Positions 44,393 through 54,325 of a DNA stretch of 64,000 nucleotides are shown here, one piece after another. Made by a program: the position numbers and the translations under genes. Every line of letters begins with the position of its first letter. Position 1 is the stretch's first letter. The stretch spans positions 1-64,000 of the forward strand of contig CBDCTL010000011.1 in NCBI GenBank assembly GCA_965222015.1, in the 5' to 3' direction. The DNA comes from JANQPX01 sp965222015 (GTDB lineage Bacteria > Pseudomonadota > Alphaproteobacteria > Geminicoccales > Geminicoccaceae). Below the pieces are notes generated by a model. The model made no database searches. It was not told the DNA's origin and saw only the letters and a list, made by a program, of their open reading frames with translations.

Positions 44393-44396
<4 letters not shown>
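43902..44396 (-). CDS. DUF2948 family protein
   Basis: The 164-residue protein contains LRLRALDQDDLQVIAACLQD, ALVPLREMAFMAEERRFMA and a C-terminal ALRLQVSALAIALQDFGEP, which define DUF2948, a family restricted to Alphaproteobacteria and always near murA and hisD. No function is established. It overlaps murA by four bases (ATGA), so it is made with the first enzyme of peptidoglycan synthesis. Confidence 0.92.
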
Positions 44397-45658
<1,262 letters not shown>

Positions 45659-45801
45659 GAGGTCCGAGCTCTGTCAGCGGGGCCGATCGCAGCGGGCGCA
45701 TCGGCCGGTCGATGGGGGGGCGGAGGTTTCGGCTTGGTGCGAAAGGACGTTCTAGGAGATCGCGGAACAAGCCTCAAGCGATCGCGCGCCGGCCGGGACC
45801 G

Positions 45802-45990
45802 CTATTCGTCGCGATCCGGGGCGCCGGCGCGGCCCGTGTCGGCCTCGGCGTCGGACCGCATCTCCCGCTGCTGCCGCTTGCGCTTGAGCAGGTTTTTTCG
45901 GAGTTCCTCGGCGAGGCGATCGGCGCGCGCCGCCTTGTCCGCCGCCTTTTCCTCGGTCAGGTTCGGCCCGCCGGACCGCCCGCCGGTCAC
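45802..45990 (-). CDS. Small conserved charged protein upstream of murA
   Basis: The 62-residue protein is highly charged and helical (KAARADRLAEELRKNLLKRKRQQRE). Short proteins with an ELRKNLLKRK core are commonly encoded beside murA in Alphaproteobacteria; their role is unknown, though the basic helix suggests nucleic-acid or ribosome contact. It lies 143 bases before murA on the same strand. Confidence 0.6.
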   Translation of the reverse strand: MTGGRSGGPNLTEEKAADKAARADRLAEELRKNLLKRKRQQREMRSDAEADTGRAGAPDRDE

Positions 45991-46078
45991 GCCCGGTCCC
46001 CCGCCAAAAGCGCGAAACGCTCCCCTTCACGGACTTGCACCCGCCGTCCGCCTGTGGCATGAAGCGAAGGTCTCGAAA

Positions 46079-46153
46079 GCCGCCATAGCTCAGGGGTAGA
46101 GCGCACCCTTGGTAAGGGTGAGGTCCAAAGTTCAAATCTTTGTGGCGGCACCA
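46079..46153 (+). tRNA. tRNA-Thr (GGU anticodon), CCA encoded
   Basis: The acceptor stem GCCGCCA pairs with TGGCGGC. A D-arm with AGCTCAGGGGTAGAGC, an anticodon stem CACCC/GGGTG with loop TTGGTAA, and a T-arm CAAAG-TTCAAAT-CTTTG complete the cloverleaf. The anticodon GGT reads threonine codons ACC and ACU. The 3' ACCA is in the gene. Confidence 0.95.
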
Positions 46154-46188
46154 TTTTCTTCCGATCCCTTGGTCTTCGGATGTCTGCG

Positions 46189-47511
46189 CTATCGCAGCAG
46201 GCGTTCGATGCTGCCCTGCGCTTCGGCCAGGGCCTCGTCCATCGACCGGCCTTCGAGCCAGATCGGCGGCAGATTGTTCACCAGGACGATCTGAATGTCG
46301 TCATAGCCGCTGGCGACGTCGATATAACGCCCCCGCGCGATCGTGTCCCGATAATCGGGCCGATGGGAGAGCGTGGCATAGGCCTCGCTCTCCAGCACCG
46401 ATCGGCGAACGGCCAGATGGCCCGTACGCGCCCAGTCCAGATCGTGATCGTCGATCCAGGCCAGCAGCCCCAGCGCCGCCTCATAGGCCTCCGGATCCCT
46501 GGTGGCGAGGGTCGCCGGTATCGCCCAGAGATGGAGATCGGCCCAGGTCGCCGGGCGCTCGAACAGGGTTGGAAAATCGGCGACATCGTAGTCCTTCAGA
46601 GCGACCTCGCCGCGCGCGACCTGCCGATCGTAGAGATCGACCGCCCAGGTGCCGTTGATCAAGACCGCCACTTCGCCGTCGAGAAAGGCCTGCTGCGCAC
46701 TCTCGTAGTCATGCTTCGGATCGGCGAGGCCGGCGTCGAACAGATCGGTGAAGGTGGTGATGGCCGCACGCATTTCGGCGCTGTCGACCATGGCCGTGGT
46801 TCCGTCGACGAGCTCCTGGTCCTGCTGCCAGAGCAGCGACAGGATCGAGCGCAGACCGATCGGGAACTGGACGAAATCCGCGGCCAGATAGTCCATGCCG
46901 GTCGCGTCCTTCACCAACCGCGAATGCTCGAGAAGCTCGCCTGGACTGCTCGGCAGGATGGGCTTGCCGTCACCTCCGACCAGCCCCGCATCGCTCAGCA
47001 GGGTCAGGTTGATGTGCCAGAGATTGGCATGCAGGTCGAACGGCACGGCCAGAATCCGGCCGTCCAAGGTCACTGCGTCGCGGGCGGCGGGATGCCAGTC
47101 CTCGACGTCGATGCCGGCGGCCGCCAGCCCCTCCTCCAGCGGCGCGAGCAGACCGGCGCTTGCGAAGTCGGGGAGCCGGTGCCGATGCAGAATGTGGATG
47201 TCCGGCGGCGTATCGGAGGAGTAGAGCGCGATCAGCTGCGCGTAGTAGCCATCCCGATGTGACGGCAGCAGGTCGACGGTGACGCCGTTGTCTGCCGTGC
47301 TGAACGCATCGAAGATCGCCTGCACGATGCACGCTTCGCCATTCGCCTGCTCGATACTGGTGTCGGGCTCGATGCAGCGGTCGAAGAACCGCCCGACCTC
47401 CAGCTCGACCTGGGCTTCGACGCTGCGGCCGGCCGTCGCGACCAGAACCAGAACCGCGAGAACGGTGATCGAACGGCATGTCAATCCGCGCACGCGCTGA
47501 ATCCCCTCCAT
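46189..47511 (-). CDS. ABC transporter sugar-binding protein (extracellular solute-binding, MalE-like)
   Basis: The 440-residue protein has a signal peptide (SITVLAVLVLVATAGRSVEAQ) and a family 1 binding-protein fold with PPDIHILHRHRLPDFASAGLL, GRILAVPFDLHANLWHINL and QQAFLDGEVAVLINGTW. It would deliver a sugar or sugar acid to an ABC permease, but no permease or ATPase genes are adjacent. The gene is last in a minus-strand run with kdgK, lhgO and an LDH2-type dehydrogenase, which suggests a sugar-acid ligand. A GTG four codons in has better ribosome-site spacing. Confidence 0.82.
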   Translation of the reverse strand: MEGIQRVRGLTCRSITVLAVLVLVATAGRSVEAQVELEVGRFFDRCIEPDTSIEQANGEACIVQAIFDAFSTADNGVTVDLLPSHRDGYYAQLIALYSSDTPPDIHILHRHRLPDFASAGLLAPLEEGLAAAGIDVEDWHPAARDAVTLDGRILAVPFDLHANLWHINLTLLSDAGLVGGDGKPILPSSPGELLEHSRLVKDATGMDYLAADFVQFPIGLRSILSLLWQQDQELVDGTTAMVDSAEMRAAITTFTDLFDAGLADPKHDYESAQQAFLDGEVAVLINGTWAVDLYDRQVARGEVALKDYDVADFPTLFERPATWADLHLWAIPATLATRDPEAYEAALGLLAWIDDHDLDWARTGHLAVRRSVLESEAYATLSHRPDYRDTIARGRYIDVASGYDDIQIVLVNNLPPIWLEGRSMDEALAEAQGSIERLLR

Positions 47512-47564
47512 TCTCCTGCGGAGCGCGACCGTCGGCCGCGTCCCGGCATCATCGGCGCCCGTCC

Positions 47565-48539
47565 CTACCCCGTCAAAGCGAGATCGGGCATGGCGTCGAT
47601 CGGGATGATCGCCCCTCGATGGCGCACCACCTCGCCGGCGAGACCATGGGCGAGCCGCGCCGCGTCTTCGGGCACGCAGCCCGCCAGCCGCGCCGCGAGA
47701 TAGCCGGCGTTGAAGCTGTCGCCGGCGGCGGTGCTGTCGACGACCTCGTCGACCAGAACCGCATCGACGATCGATGTCCTGCCGTCGGCGGAAAGAAAGC
47801 AGCCCGCCCCGCCCTGCTTGACCACCACCTCGCCGACGCCGAGATCGTGCAGGCCGTCCGCGACCGCAGCCGCATCGATGTCGCCGCCGAGAGCACGCTC
47901 GTCGTCGAGCGTCGGCAGCGCCAGATCTGCCTGGCCGAGCAGCCTTCCGAACCAGGCTTTCGCCGTCCCGACGCCCGGCCAGCCGGCCGACCGGTAATTG
48001 CTGTCGAAGGCGACTTTGGCACCGGCCTTTCGGGCGTTCGCCAGAAGGTCGAGAAGGGCCTCGCGCTGCGGGTCGTCCAGGATCGAGAGCGTGATGCCGG
48101 AAAGATAGATCAGATCGACGCCCCGAAGGCCGTCCGCCAGCACCGCATCCCGCCCGTCGCGAAGAAGCTCCCGCGCGGCGGCTTCGCCCCGCCAGTAGGT
48201 GAAGCTGCGCTCGCCGCTGGCGTCCGTGCGAATCGTGTAGAGCCCGGGCAAACGCCCCGGAAGACGGGTCACGAGGCCGGTGCCGACCGATTCCTTCTCC
48301 CAGAAGGCGAGCATCGCCTCGCTGTAGGCATCCTCGCCGAGCGCCGTCACATAGTCGACCGCGAACGGCAGGTCGCGGGTCAGACGGGCTATATAGACGG
48401 CGGTATTGGAGGTGTCGCCGCCGAACGCCATCTGCAGCATGGACGGGCCCTGATGGGCGAGTTCGACCATGCATTCGCCGATGCAGACGATGCGTTTTTC
48501 GCGAACGCACCCATCGGCCTGGTCCGGCCCGTCCGTCAT
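47565..48539 (-). CDS. kdgK: PfkB-family sugar kinase, probable 2-keto-3-deoxygluconate kinase
   Basis: The 324-residue protein is a ribokinase-fold kinase. It has an N-terminal MVELAHQGPSMLQMAFGGDTS nearby the substrate site, and the ATP/catalytic motif DSTAAGDSFNAGYLAARLAG near the C-terminus with the catalytic Asp. The arrangement fits KdgK, which makes 2-keto-3-deoxy-6-phosphogluconate in the Entner-Doudoroff branch. No aldolase gene is adjacent. It overlaps the oxidase gene by one base, so the two are tightly coupled. Confidence 0.82.
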   Translation of the reverse strand: MTDGPDQADGCVREKRIVCIGECMVELAHQGPSMLQMAFGGDTSNTAVYIARLTRDLPFAVDYVTALGEDAYSEAMLAFWEKESVGTGLVTRLPGRLPGLYTIRTDASGERSFTYWRGEAAARELLRDGRDAVLADGLRGVDLIYLSGITLSILDDPQREALLDLLANARKAGAKVAFDSNYRSAGWPGVGTAKAWFGRLLGQADLALPTLDDERALGGDIDAAAVADGLHDLGVGEVVVKQGGAGCFLSADGRTSIVDAVLVDEVVDSTAAGDSFNAGYLAARLAGCVPEDAARLAHGLAGEVVRHRGAIIPIDAMPDLALTG

Positions 48540-49660
48540 CACGCGGCCTGCCGCCGGCCTGGCGCTGCAGCATCCAGTACCCGCTCGGCGATCGCAAGGG
48601 ACGCGGTCAGCCCCGGGCTCTCGATGCCGAGCAGATTGACCAGCCCGTCGACGCCGTGATCGGCAGGGCCCTGGATGACGAAATCGGCGGCGGGCTCGCC
48701 CTTGCCCGAGAGCTTCGGCCGGACGCCGGCATAGCCGGGCTCGATCGCGCCGTCCCTCAAGCCCGGGTAGTAGCTGCGCACGGCGTCGTAAAAGGCGTCC
48801 GCGCGCCTGGGATCGACGTCGTAGTTCGGCGCCTCGACCCACTCGACATCGGGACCGAACTTCACCTGACCGCCGAGATCGATGGTGACGTGAACGCCGA
48901 GCCCGCCCTCTTCCGGCACCGGATAGACCAGGTGCTTGAAGGGCCTCGCCCCGACCAGCGTGTAGTAATTGCCTTTGGCGAAATGCCCCTTCGGCACCAG
49001 TGCCTGATCCAGCCCCTCCAGTTTTCTCGCGATCGCGGGCGCATGAAGACCGGCTGCATTGATCAGCATGGCGCATTCCAGATCCATCGGCTCGTCACCG
49101 CCGATCTCGACCTCGAAGCCGCCTTCGGTGATCCGGCCGCCGAGAAAGGGCGCGTTGAACGCGAGAAAGGCGCCGTGATCCTCGGCGTCGCCCTGGTAGG
49201 CGAGCATCAGCCCGTGGCTGTCGATGATACCGGTGGACGGCGAAAGGAGCGCCGCCGTGCAGGAAACCTCGGGCTCGAGCGCCCTGACCTCGTCGGCCCT
49301 CATCCAGACCAGATCGTCGACGCCGTTGGCCGCGGCCTTGGCCTTGATCTGCTCCAGCGTCCGGTTCTGCGCCTCTGACGTGGCGACGATCAGCTTGCCG
49401 CAGCGCCGATAGGGCACGCCCTTCTCTTCCGCATAGGCGTAGAGCATGGCCTTGCCGCGGACGCAGGTCACCGCCTTCAGCGAGCCGGTCGGGTAGTAGA
49501 TGCCGGCGTGGATCACCTCGCTGTTGCGCGAACTGGTGCCGGTCCCGATCATGTCGGCGGATTCGACGACGATCGTCTCGATGCCGGCCATCGCCAGCGC
49601 GCGCGCCACCGCCAGGCCGACGACACCGGCGCCGATCACCACCGCTTCGACACGTTCCAT
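48539..49660 (-). CDS. L-2-hydroxyglutarate oxidase-like FAD enzyme (DAO fold)
   Basis: The 373-residue protein begins with a dinucleotide-binding VVIGAGVVGLAVARALA motif and has the conserved SSRNSEVIHAGIYYP and NAAGLHAPAIA segments of LhgO-type FAD oxidoreductases. C-terminal GIESPGLTASLAIAERV completes the FAD site. It would oxidise a 2-hydroxy acid to a 2-keto acid at the membrane or in the cytoplasm. Genuine 2-hydroxyglutarate activity is not certain; in this sugar-acid cluster another 2-hydroxy acid is equally likely. Confidence 0.85.
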   Translation of the reverse strand: MERVEAVVIGAGVVGLAVARALAMAGIETIVVESADMIGTGTSSRNSEVIHAGIYYPTGSLKAVTCVRGKAMLYAYAEEKGVPYRRCGKLIVATSEAQNRTLEQIKAKAAANGVDDLVWMRADEVRALEPEVSCTAALLSPSTGIIDSHGLMLAYQGDAEDHGAFLAFNAPFLGGRITEGGFEVEIGGDEPMDLECAMLINAAGLHAPAIARKLEGLDQALVPKGHFAKGNYYTLVGARPFKHLVYPVPEEGGLGVHVTIDLGGQVKFGPDVEWVEAPNYDVDPRRADAFYDAVRSYYPGLRDGAIEPGYAGVRPKLSGKGEPAADFVIQGPADHGVDGLVNLLGIESPGLTASLAIAERVLDAAAPGRRQAA

Positions 49661-49720
49661 CAGCTCAAACGCTCCCCAGGATTTTCCGGCAAATGCGGTC
49701 GCAGCGCCCGACCTCGGCGT

Positions 49721-50794
49721 TCAGCGATCGAGAATGGTCCGGACGTCGGCGGCGCTGACCCCGGCGGTTTCCGCCGCCGCCAGGATTTCCTGCCAGCTTG
49801 TCTCGTCGACGTCCACCCCATTTTCCAACCGCCGCTTGCGCTGGATCGCTTCGGGCTCGCCCGGCATGAGGATCTCGTCGAACCCCTCGCGCCGCTTCGC
49901 GCCCTTGGCGTAACGCAGCATGGCCTCGGATTCGCCGAGACAGGCGTCGGCATCGCCGATCGCGCCGGGATCGATGATCACCGACAGCATATTGTTGACC
50001 GCACCGCCGGTGCGCGGATGGCCCGGCTGCAGCGTCCAGCCGCCGGTGAGCGCGCCTGCGAACAGCTCGCAGATGAGCGCGAGGCCCGAGCCCTTGTGCT
50101 CGCCCATGGCGACCAGCGCGCCGACCCGCTCGGGAAACATGCAGCCGGGATCCCGGGTCGGCCGGCCGTCACCGTCCAGAAGGCTGCCTTCCGGCACCTC
50201 CACGCCCTTGTTCTTCGCGACCCTGGCCTTGCCCATGGCGATCTTGCTGGTCGCCATGTCCAAAAGCACCAGCGGTTCGCCGCCCGGCCCCGGCATGGCG
50301 GCGCTGTAGGGGTTGGTGCTGATGACCGGCTCGCCGGCGCCGTGCATGGCGACGATCGGGTTGTTGTCGACGACGTTGACGTAATGCATGGAGGCGAAGC
50401 CGCCCTTGGCGCAGAGCTCGGACCAGTAGCCGATCCGGCCGATGTGGAAGCTGTTGCGAAGCGCCACGATCGCCGCACCCTCCGCCTTCGCCTTGGCCAT
50501 GCCGAGCTCCATCGCCTCGAAGGCGATCACCTGTCCGAAGCCGCGGTGGCCATCGATGACCAGGATCGGTCCGCTGTCGCGCACCACCTCGGCGTGGCCG
50601 TTCGGCTGCAGATTGTCCTCGGTCCAGCAGCGCACATAGAGCGGCAGCATGCCGACGCCGTGGGAATCGTGTCCGGCGAGATTGGCGGCGACCAGATGGT
50701 TCGCGACCAGCTCCGCCTCGCGCTCGTCGCTGCCGACGCCGCGGCAGATTGCCATGGTCAGTTCGTGAAGTTTGTCGCTCGGCACGATCGGCAT
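49721..50794 (-). CDS. LDH2-type (malate/lactate/YiaK family) dehydrogenase
   Basis: From the ATG at 50794 the protein is 357 residues. Motifs of the LDH2/MDH2 oxidoreductase family are LAGHDSHGVGMLPLYVR near residue 41, FHIGRIGYWSELCAKGG, and EHKGSGLALICELFAGALTGG. These NAD(P)-dependent enzymes reduce 2-keto acids such as 2,3-diketogulonate, ureidoglycolate or pyruvate. GGAGAAGGA precedes the start. It is first in the minus-strand sugar-acid run. Confidence 0.88.
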   Translation of the reverse strand: MPIVPSDKLHELTMAICRGVGSDEREAELVANHLVAANLAGHDSHGVGMLPLYVRCWTEDNLQPNGHAEVVRDSGPILVIDGHRGFGQVIAFEAMELGMAKAKAEGAAIVALRNSFHIGRIGYWSELCAKGGFASMHYVNVVDNNPIVAMHGAGEPVISTNPYSAAMPGPGGEPLVLLDMATSKIAMGKARVAKNKGVEVPEGSLLDGDGRPTRDPGCMFPERVGALVAMGEHKGSGLALICELFAGALTGGWTLQPGHPRTGGAVNNMLSVIIDPGAIGDADACLGESEAMLRYAKGAKRREGFDEILMPGEPEAIQRKRRLENGVDVDETSWQEILAAAETAGVSAADVRTILDR

Positions 50795-50882
50795 GTCGTT
50801 CCTTCTCCCCAGACCCCTGATCCTCGAAGCGTAGTCCAAGGGGAAGGCGGACGCCAAGCGGTCGCGACGTCCCGACCGTCGA

Positions 50883-51746
50883 TCAGCCCGCGAGCCGCGT
50901 GATCGGCTCGAACAACGGCCGGCCGTCGACCTTGAAGCTGCCGATCGCCGCCTGGCCCTCCCTCGAGGTCAGCCAGTCCGCGAGCCGAAGGGCTCCTTCG
51001 GCATTCACACCGGGATGACGCTCCGGGTCGACCCGAATGACGCTGTAGATGTTGGTGAGCGCCGGCTCGTCCGAGGTGAAGAGCGTGCGAAGCCCGCCGG
51101 GATTGCCGAAGGTGGCCCAGGTGGCGTCGTCGGTGAGGGCATAAGCGCCGGTGTTGGCGGCGATGTTCAACGTCGCCCCCTGCCCGGACCCGCTCTCGCG
51201 ATACCAGGCCGCTCCATCCTCGCCGGCGGGATCGACGCCGGCCGCATGCCAGAGGCGAAGCTCGGCCTTGTGGGTGCCGCTCTCGTCGCCCCGCGAGAGA
51301 AAGAGCGCCTGCTCGCCGGCGATCGCCGAGAGCGCGCCTGCCGCCGTCGTCTGCGAAGCGACGCCCGCCGGATCGTCCGCAGGTCCGACGATGACGAAGC
51401 GGTTCCGCATGACCGGACGCCGGTCGACGCCATAGCCGGCATCGACGAAGGTCTCCTCGTCCTCGGGCGCATGCACCAGAACGAGGTCGACGTCACCGCG
51501 CGCGGCCAGGTTCAGGACGGCGCCGCTGCCGGCGGTCACCGCCCGCACCTCGATGCCGTGATCCGCCTCGAAGGCCTGGAGCAGATGCGCGAGCAGCCCG
51601 GAATTTTCCGTCGAGGTGGTCACGCCCAGAAACAGCGGTGACGGCGCACCTTCGGCAAACACGGCGCCGGAAAGGCCGACCGTCGCCAGGCCGGCGATCG
51701 CCCGCCGCAACAGGCCTCGTCGTTTCAGCCCCCCGCCTGATCCCAT
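50883..51746 (-). CDS. tupA: Tungstate-binding periplasmic protein (TupA)
   Basis: The 287-residue protein has a signal peptide (RRAIAGLATVGLSGAVFAEG) and the TupA hallmark LGVTTSTENSGLL, with SRGDESGTHKAELRLW lining the oxyanion pocket. TupA binds tungstate very tightly for a TupBC ABC transporter. No tupB or tupC follows within the window, so it is an orphan here. A source of Mo or W would serve molybdenum enzymes such as the truncated hydroxylase at 8.4-10.3 kb. It could also bind another oxyanion. Confidence 0.85.
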   Translation of the reverse strand: MGSGGGLKRRGLLRRAIAGLATVGLSGAVFAEGAPSPLFLGVTTSTENSGLLAHLLQAFEADHGIEVRAVTAGSGAVLNLAARGDVDLVLVHAPEDEETFVDAGYGVDRRPVMRNRFVIVGPADDPAGVASQTTAAGALSAIAGEQALFLSRGDESGTHKAELRLWHAAGVDPAGEDGAAWYRESGSGQGATLNIAANTGAYALTDDATWATFGNPGGLRTLFTSDEPALTNIYSVIRVDPERHPGVNAEGALRLADWLTSREGQAAIGSFKVDGRPLFEPITRLAG

Positions 51747-51849
51747 GTCGTACCGTACCCGCGAAGCACTTTGTCAGGCCGATATTTTTGGCGTGCGGGC
51801 GCCAGAAAACAACCCTGGACGGAGCGCCCGTCGATCGCGTCTCTCCGGA

Positions 51850-52239
51850 TCAGCCGACCGATCGAAGCGGCCGAGCCATGCCGAGCGCGACCTCTTCGAC
51901 CAGCAGGATCAGCTCACGGCAGCGGAGTTCCGCGCGCGCGCGATCGAGAAAGAACGGGAAGGCGGGATCGCCCTCGAACAGCGACTCGTCCATCAGCTCG
52001 CGGCACATCGCGGCCCGCTCCGCCGACGAGAAGAAGCAGTCCAGAACCGTCTGCACATGCAGCCAGTAGGCCTCGGTCCCGCAATAACGGCGAAGGACGT
52101 CGGTGCCGCCGACATGCAGCAGCAATTGCTGATAGATATCCGGCTGCTGATCCCGCAGAAACCGGTCGCCCCCGCGCTCCAGCCAGGCGACCACGCGACC
52201 TCCCCGAATTGATTGCATCCCCAACCCCGCTTGCAGCAT
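51850..52239 (-). CDS. Hypothetical cytoplasmic protein
   Basis: The 129-residue protein is mostly helical, with DIYQQLLLHVGGTDVLRRYCG and a Cys/Phe-rich VLDCFFSSAERAAMCRELMD. There is no signal or membrane helix, and no family was recognised. Codon use is normal for the neighbourhood. The start could also be seven codons downstream. It is isolated between tupA (same strand, 103 bases downstream) and a divergent lipid kinase gene. Confidence 0.55.
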   Translation of the reverse strand: MLQAGLGMQSIRGGRVVAWLERGGDRFLRDQQPDIYQQLLLHVGGTDVLRRYCGTEAYWLHVQTVLDCFFSSAERAAMCRELMDESLFEGDPAFPFFLDRARAELRCRELILLVEEVALGMARPLRSVG

Positions 52240-52427
52240 GCTCCTTCTTCATGGCGATTCTAGAACGTCGATCATGCTGGAAATGTGAGTTAGTTCACAT
52301 TCTTGCCTATTTTCGTCGAATTTTCGCGTTCCGTCCTGCCGGCGCTTCACGCTGGAAAAGGACGGCGAGATCGATGATGAAAGGTCGAGACGAATGAGCC
52401 CGATCCCGTAACGTCGCGAGACAAGAG

Positions 52428-53345
52428 ATGGATGCCAGGCCGCGCGATCCGCGAAAGCGCGTTCTCATCATTGCGAATCCCACCGCTGGTCGCCTGAGGC
52501 GGGATCGATGCCGTGACTTTCTCGCCTGTCTCGAAAGACTCGGCTGTAGCGTCACGCTTCGGGAGACCTCGGGGCGAGGCGACGGCGAACGCCTCGCCGC
52601 CGAAGCGGTCGGGGCCGGCTTCGACGTGACGGTCGCGGCCGGCGGCGACGGCACCATCAACGAAGTGCTGAACGGTCTGCGACGGGACGGACCGCCGCTC
52701 GCCATCCTGCCGCTCGGCACGGTCAACGTGCTGGCGAAGGAGATCGGCCTGCCGCGCTCGATCGACGCCATCGCGCGGACGGTGGCGAGCGGTCCCGTCC
52801 GCATGATCAGCCTCGGCGAGGCGAACGGCCGGCGGTTCGCCGTCATGGCCAGCGTCGGACTGGACGCCCAGGTGATCGAGCGAATCGATCTCGGCCTCAA
52901 GCGCTATGTCGGCCGGTATGCCTATCTCCACGAAGCCGTCCGGCAAAGCCTGACGTCGCGCCCGGTCACCTATCGCCTGCGCATCGACGGGCGCGACTAC
53001 GAGGCCTCGGGCGCGATCATCGCCAACGGCCGCCATTATGCCGGCCGCTATGTCACGACACCCGATGCCGATCTGCATGCACCCTGCCTGCAGGTCTGCC
53101 GCATGACGAAGGCCGGGCGGCTGGCGGCCCCTTCTTATTTCGCGTCCCTGGTCTGCGGACGCCTGGGCGGGCGATCCGATTTCCACGTTCATCGCACCAC
53201 CTGCTTCGACATCGTCGGTCCCGCCGACCTGCCGCTGCAGGCGGACGGCGATCTCATCGGCCGGCTGCCGGCGACCGTTCGCGTCCTGCCGAACGCCCTG
53301 TCCCTGGTGTTTCCGGACGTGACCGCATCATACCGATCCACCTGA
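52428..53345 (+). CDS. Diacylglycerol/sphingolipid kinase family protein (YegS-like)
   Basis: The 305-residue protein has the lipid-kinase motifs VLIIANPTAGRLRRDRC near residue 12 and AAGGDGTINEVLNGLRRDG near residue 70, then LPLGTVNVLAKEIGLPRS and a C-terminal beta domain with ADGDLIGRLPATVRVLP. Such enzymes phosphorylate diacylglycerol or related lipids at the cytoplasmic membrane. No further genes are in its operon; the next gene is convergent. Confidence 0.9.
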   Translation: MDARPRDPRKRVLIIANPTAGRLRRDRCRDFLACLERLGCSVTLRETSGRGDGERLAAEAVGAGFDVTVAAGGDGTINEVLNGLRRDGPPLAILPLGTVNVLAKEIGLPRSIDAIARTVASGPVRMISLGEANGRRFAVMASVGLDAQVIERIDLGLKRYVGRYAYLHEAVRQSLTSRPVTYRLRIDGRDYEASGAIIANGRHYAGRYVTTPDADLHAPCLQVCRMTKAGRLAAPSYFASLVCGRLGGRSDFHVHRTTCFDIVGPADLPLQADGDLIGRLPATVRVLPNALSLVFPDVTASYRST

Positions 53346-53650
53346 ACAACGACCGTTTTTGTCGCTTCCTCCGTGGTCTTCGCTTCGGGGCGTTGATGCC
53401 GAGTTCTGACGTTTCATCAACCTTTCGCCGTCATCGTGGCATTCTGGTTCATGCAATCCCGGGGATCCGAGCTTCCCCCCATCTTTCAGGCGGGCGGGCG
53501 GATTCCCGGGGTCGCATGGACCGTGACGGGGTTTAACCGAACCAGGTTAACGTGGGGTTAAGACGGTGAGGCTGTGAAAACGATCGAAGGGATCGACCGA
53601 AAACGGTCATGTTCCAGTCGCGTCGGTATAAGTCGCCTGGAGCCCCCCGC
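53346..53650. other. Intergenic region between convergent genes
   Basis: A 305-base gap lies between two genes that both end here, so a promoter would not be expected. It contains a full TTAA-N7-TTAA site, a third TTAA nearby and a hairpin GACCG-AAAA-CGGTC at 53595-53608. No protein-coding frame is convincing. A small RNA or a very short gene would explain the regulatory-looking sites. Confidence 0.4.
53547..53561. promoter_or_regulatory. CtrA-type box (TTAA-N7-TTAA)
   Basis: TTAA at 53547-53550 and 53558-53561 are separated by exactly seven bases, the consensus spacing of the alphaproteobacterial cell-cycle regulator CtrA. A third TTAA (53533-53536) lies ten bases before. In this GC-rich sequence such a cluster is notable. 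It is not upstream of a known start. Confidence 0.5.
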
Positions 53651-54325
53651 TCAGGGCGCCGAAGGCCGGGCGTCGCGCTCGGCGGCGACGGCGTTCAGCA
53701 TTGCCGCGTAACGCTCCTCGCCCTGCGCGCCCACAAGCGCCTGGCGGCCGTCGAAGACCATGGTCGGCACGCCCTGCACGCCGCGCGACGTCCAGAAAAC
53801 CTCGTGCTTGCGCACCTGATCGGCGAAGCGCGCCTCCGCCAGCACCGACAGCGCTTCGCCCCGATCCAGACCGACGCCGGCTGCGATCGAGGCCAGAGCT
53901 TCCGGGTCGCTCACGTCCTTCCGTTCGGTGAAGAACGCGCCGAACAACGCTATCTTCAGCTGGTGCTGACGGCCTTCGGACGCCGCCCAGTGCAGGAGCT
54001 GATGGGCACGAAAGGTGTTCACCATGCGCATGTCGTCGGCATAGTCGAAGGTGAAGCCGAGCGCCTCGCCGAGTGCCGCCAGCTTCGCCCGCGACTTGAG
54101 GCTCTGCTCGCGCGTCGAGCCGTATTTCGCGGCGACGTGTTCGAACAGATCCTCGCCATCCTCGGCCATCTCGGGATTGAGCTCGAAGGGATGCCAGAAC
54201 ACCACCGCCGGAATCCCGCTTTGCGCCTGGGCACGCTCCAGCTGCTTGTAGCCGATGATGCACCAGGGACAGACCACGTCCGAGACGATGTCGATGCGGA
54301 TCGGCCCACGGTCGGCGTCGCTCAT
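53651..54325 (-). CDS. FrnE-like DsbA-family oxidoreductase
   Basis: The 224-residue protein has a thioredoxin fold with a helical insert: IDIVSDVVCPWCIIGYKQLE carries the CPWC active site near residue 20, and the cis-Pro loop is VQGVPTMVFDG. There is no signal peptide, so it works in the cytoplasm, as FrnE proteins do in disulfide isomerisation or oxidative stress. Its ATG overlaps the stop of the DUF3500 gene (ATGA). Confidence 0.9.
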   Translation of the reverse strand: MSDADRGPIRIDIVSDVVCPWCIIGYKQLERAQAQSGIPAVVFWHPFELNPEMAEDGEDLFEHVAAKYGSTREQSLKSRAKLAALGEALGFTFDYADDMRMVNTFRAHQLLHWAASEGRQHQLKIALFGAFFTERKDVSDPEALASIAAGVGLDRGEALSVLAEARFADQVRKHEVFWTSRGVQGVPTMVFDGRQALVGAQGEERYAAMLNAVAAERDARPSAP

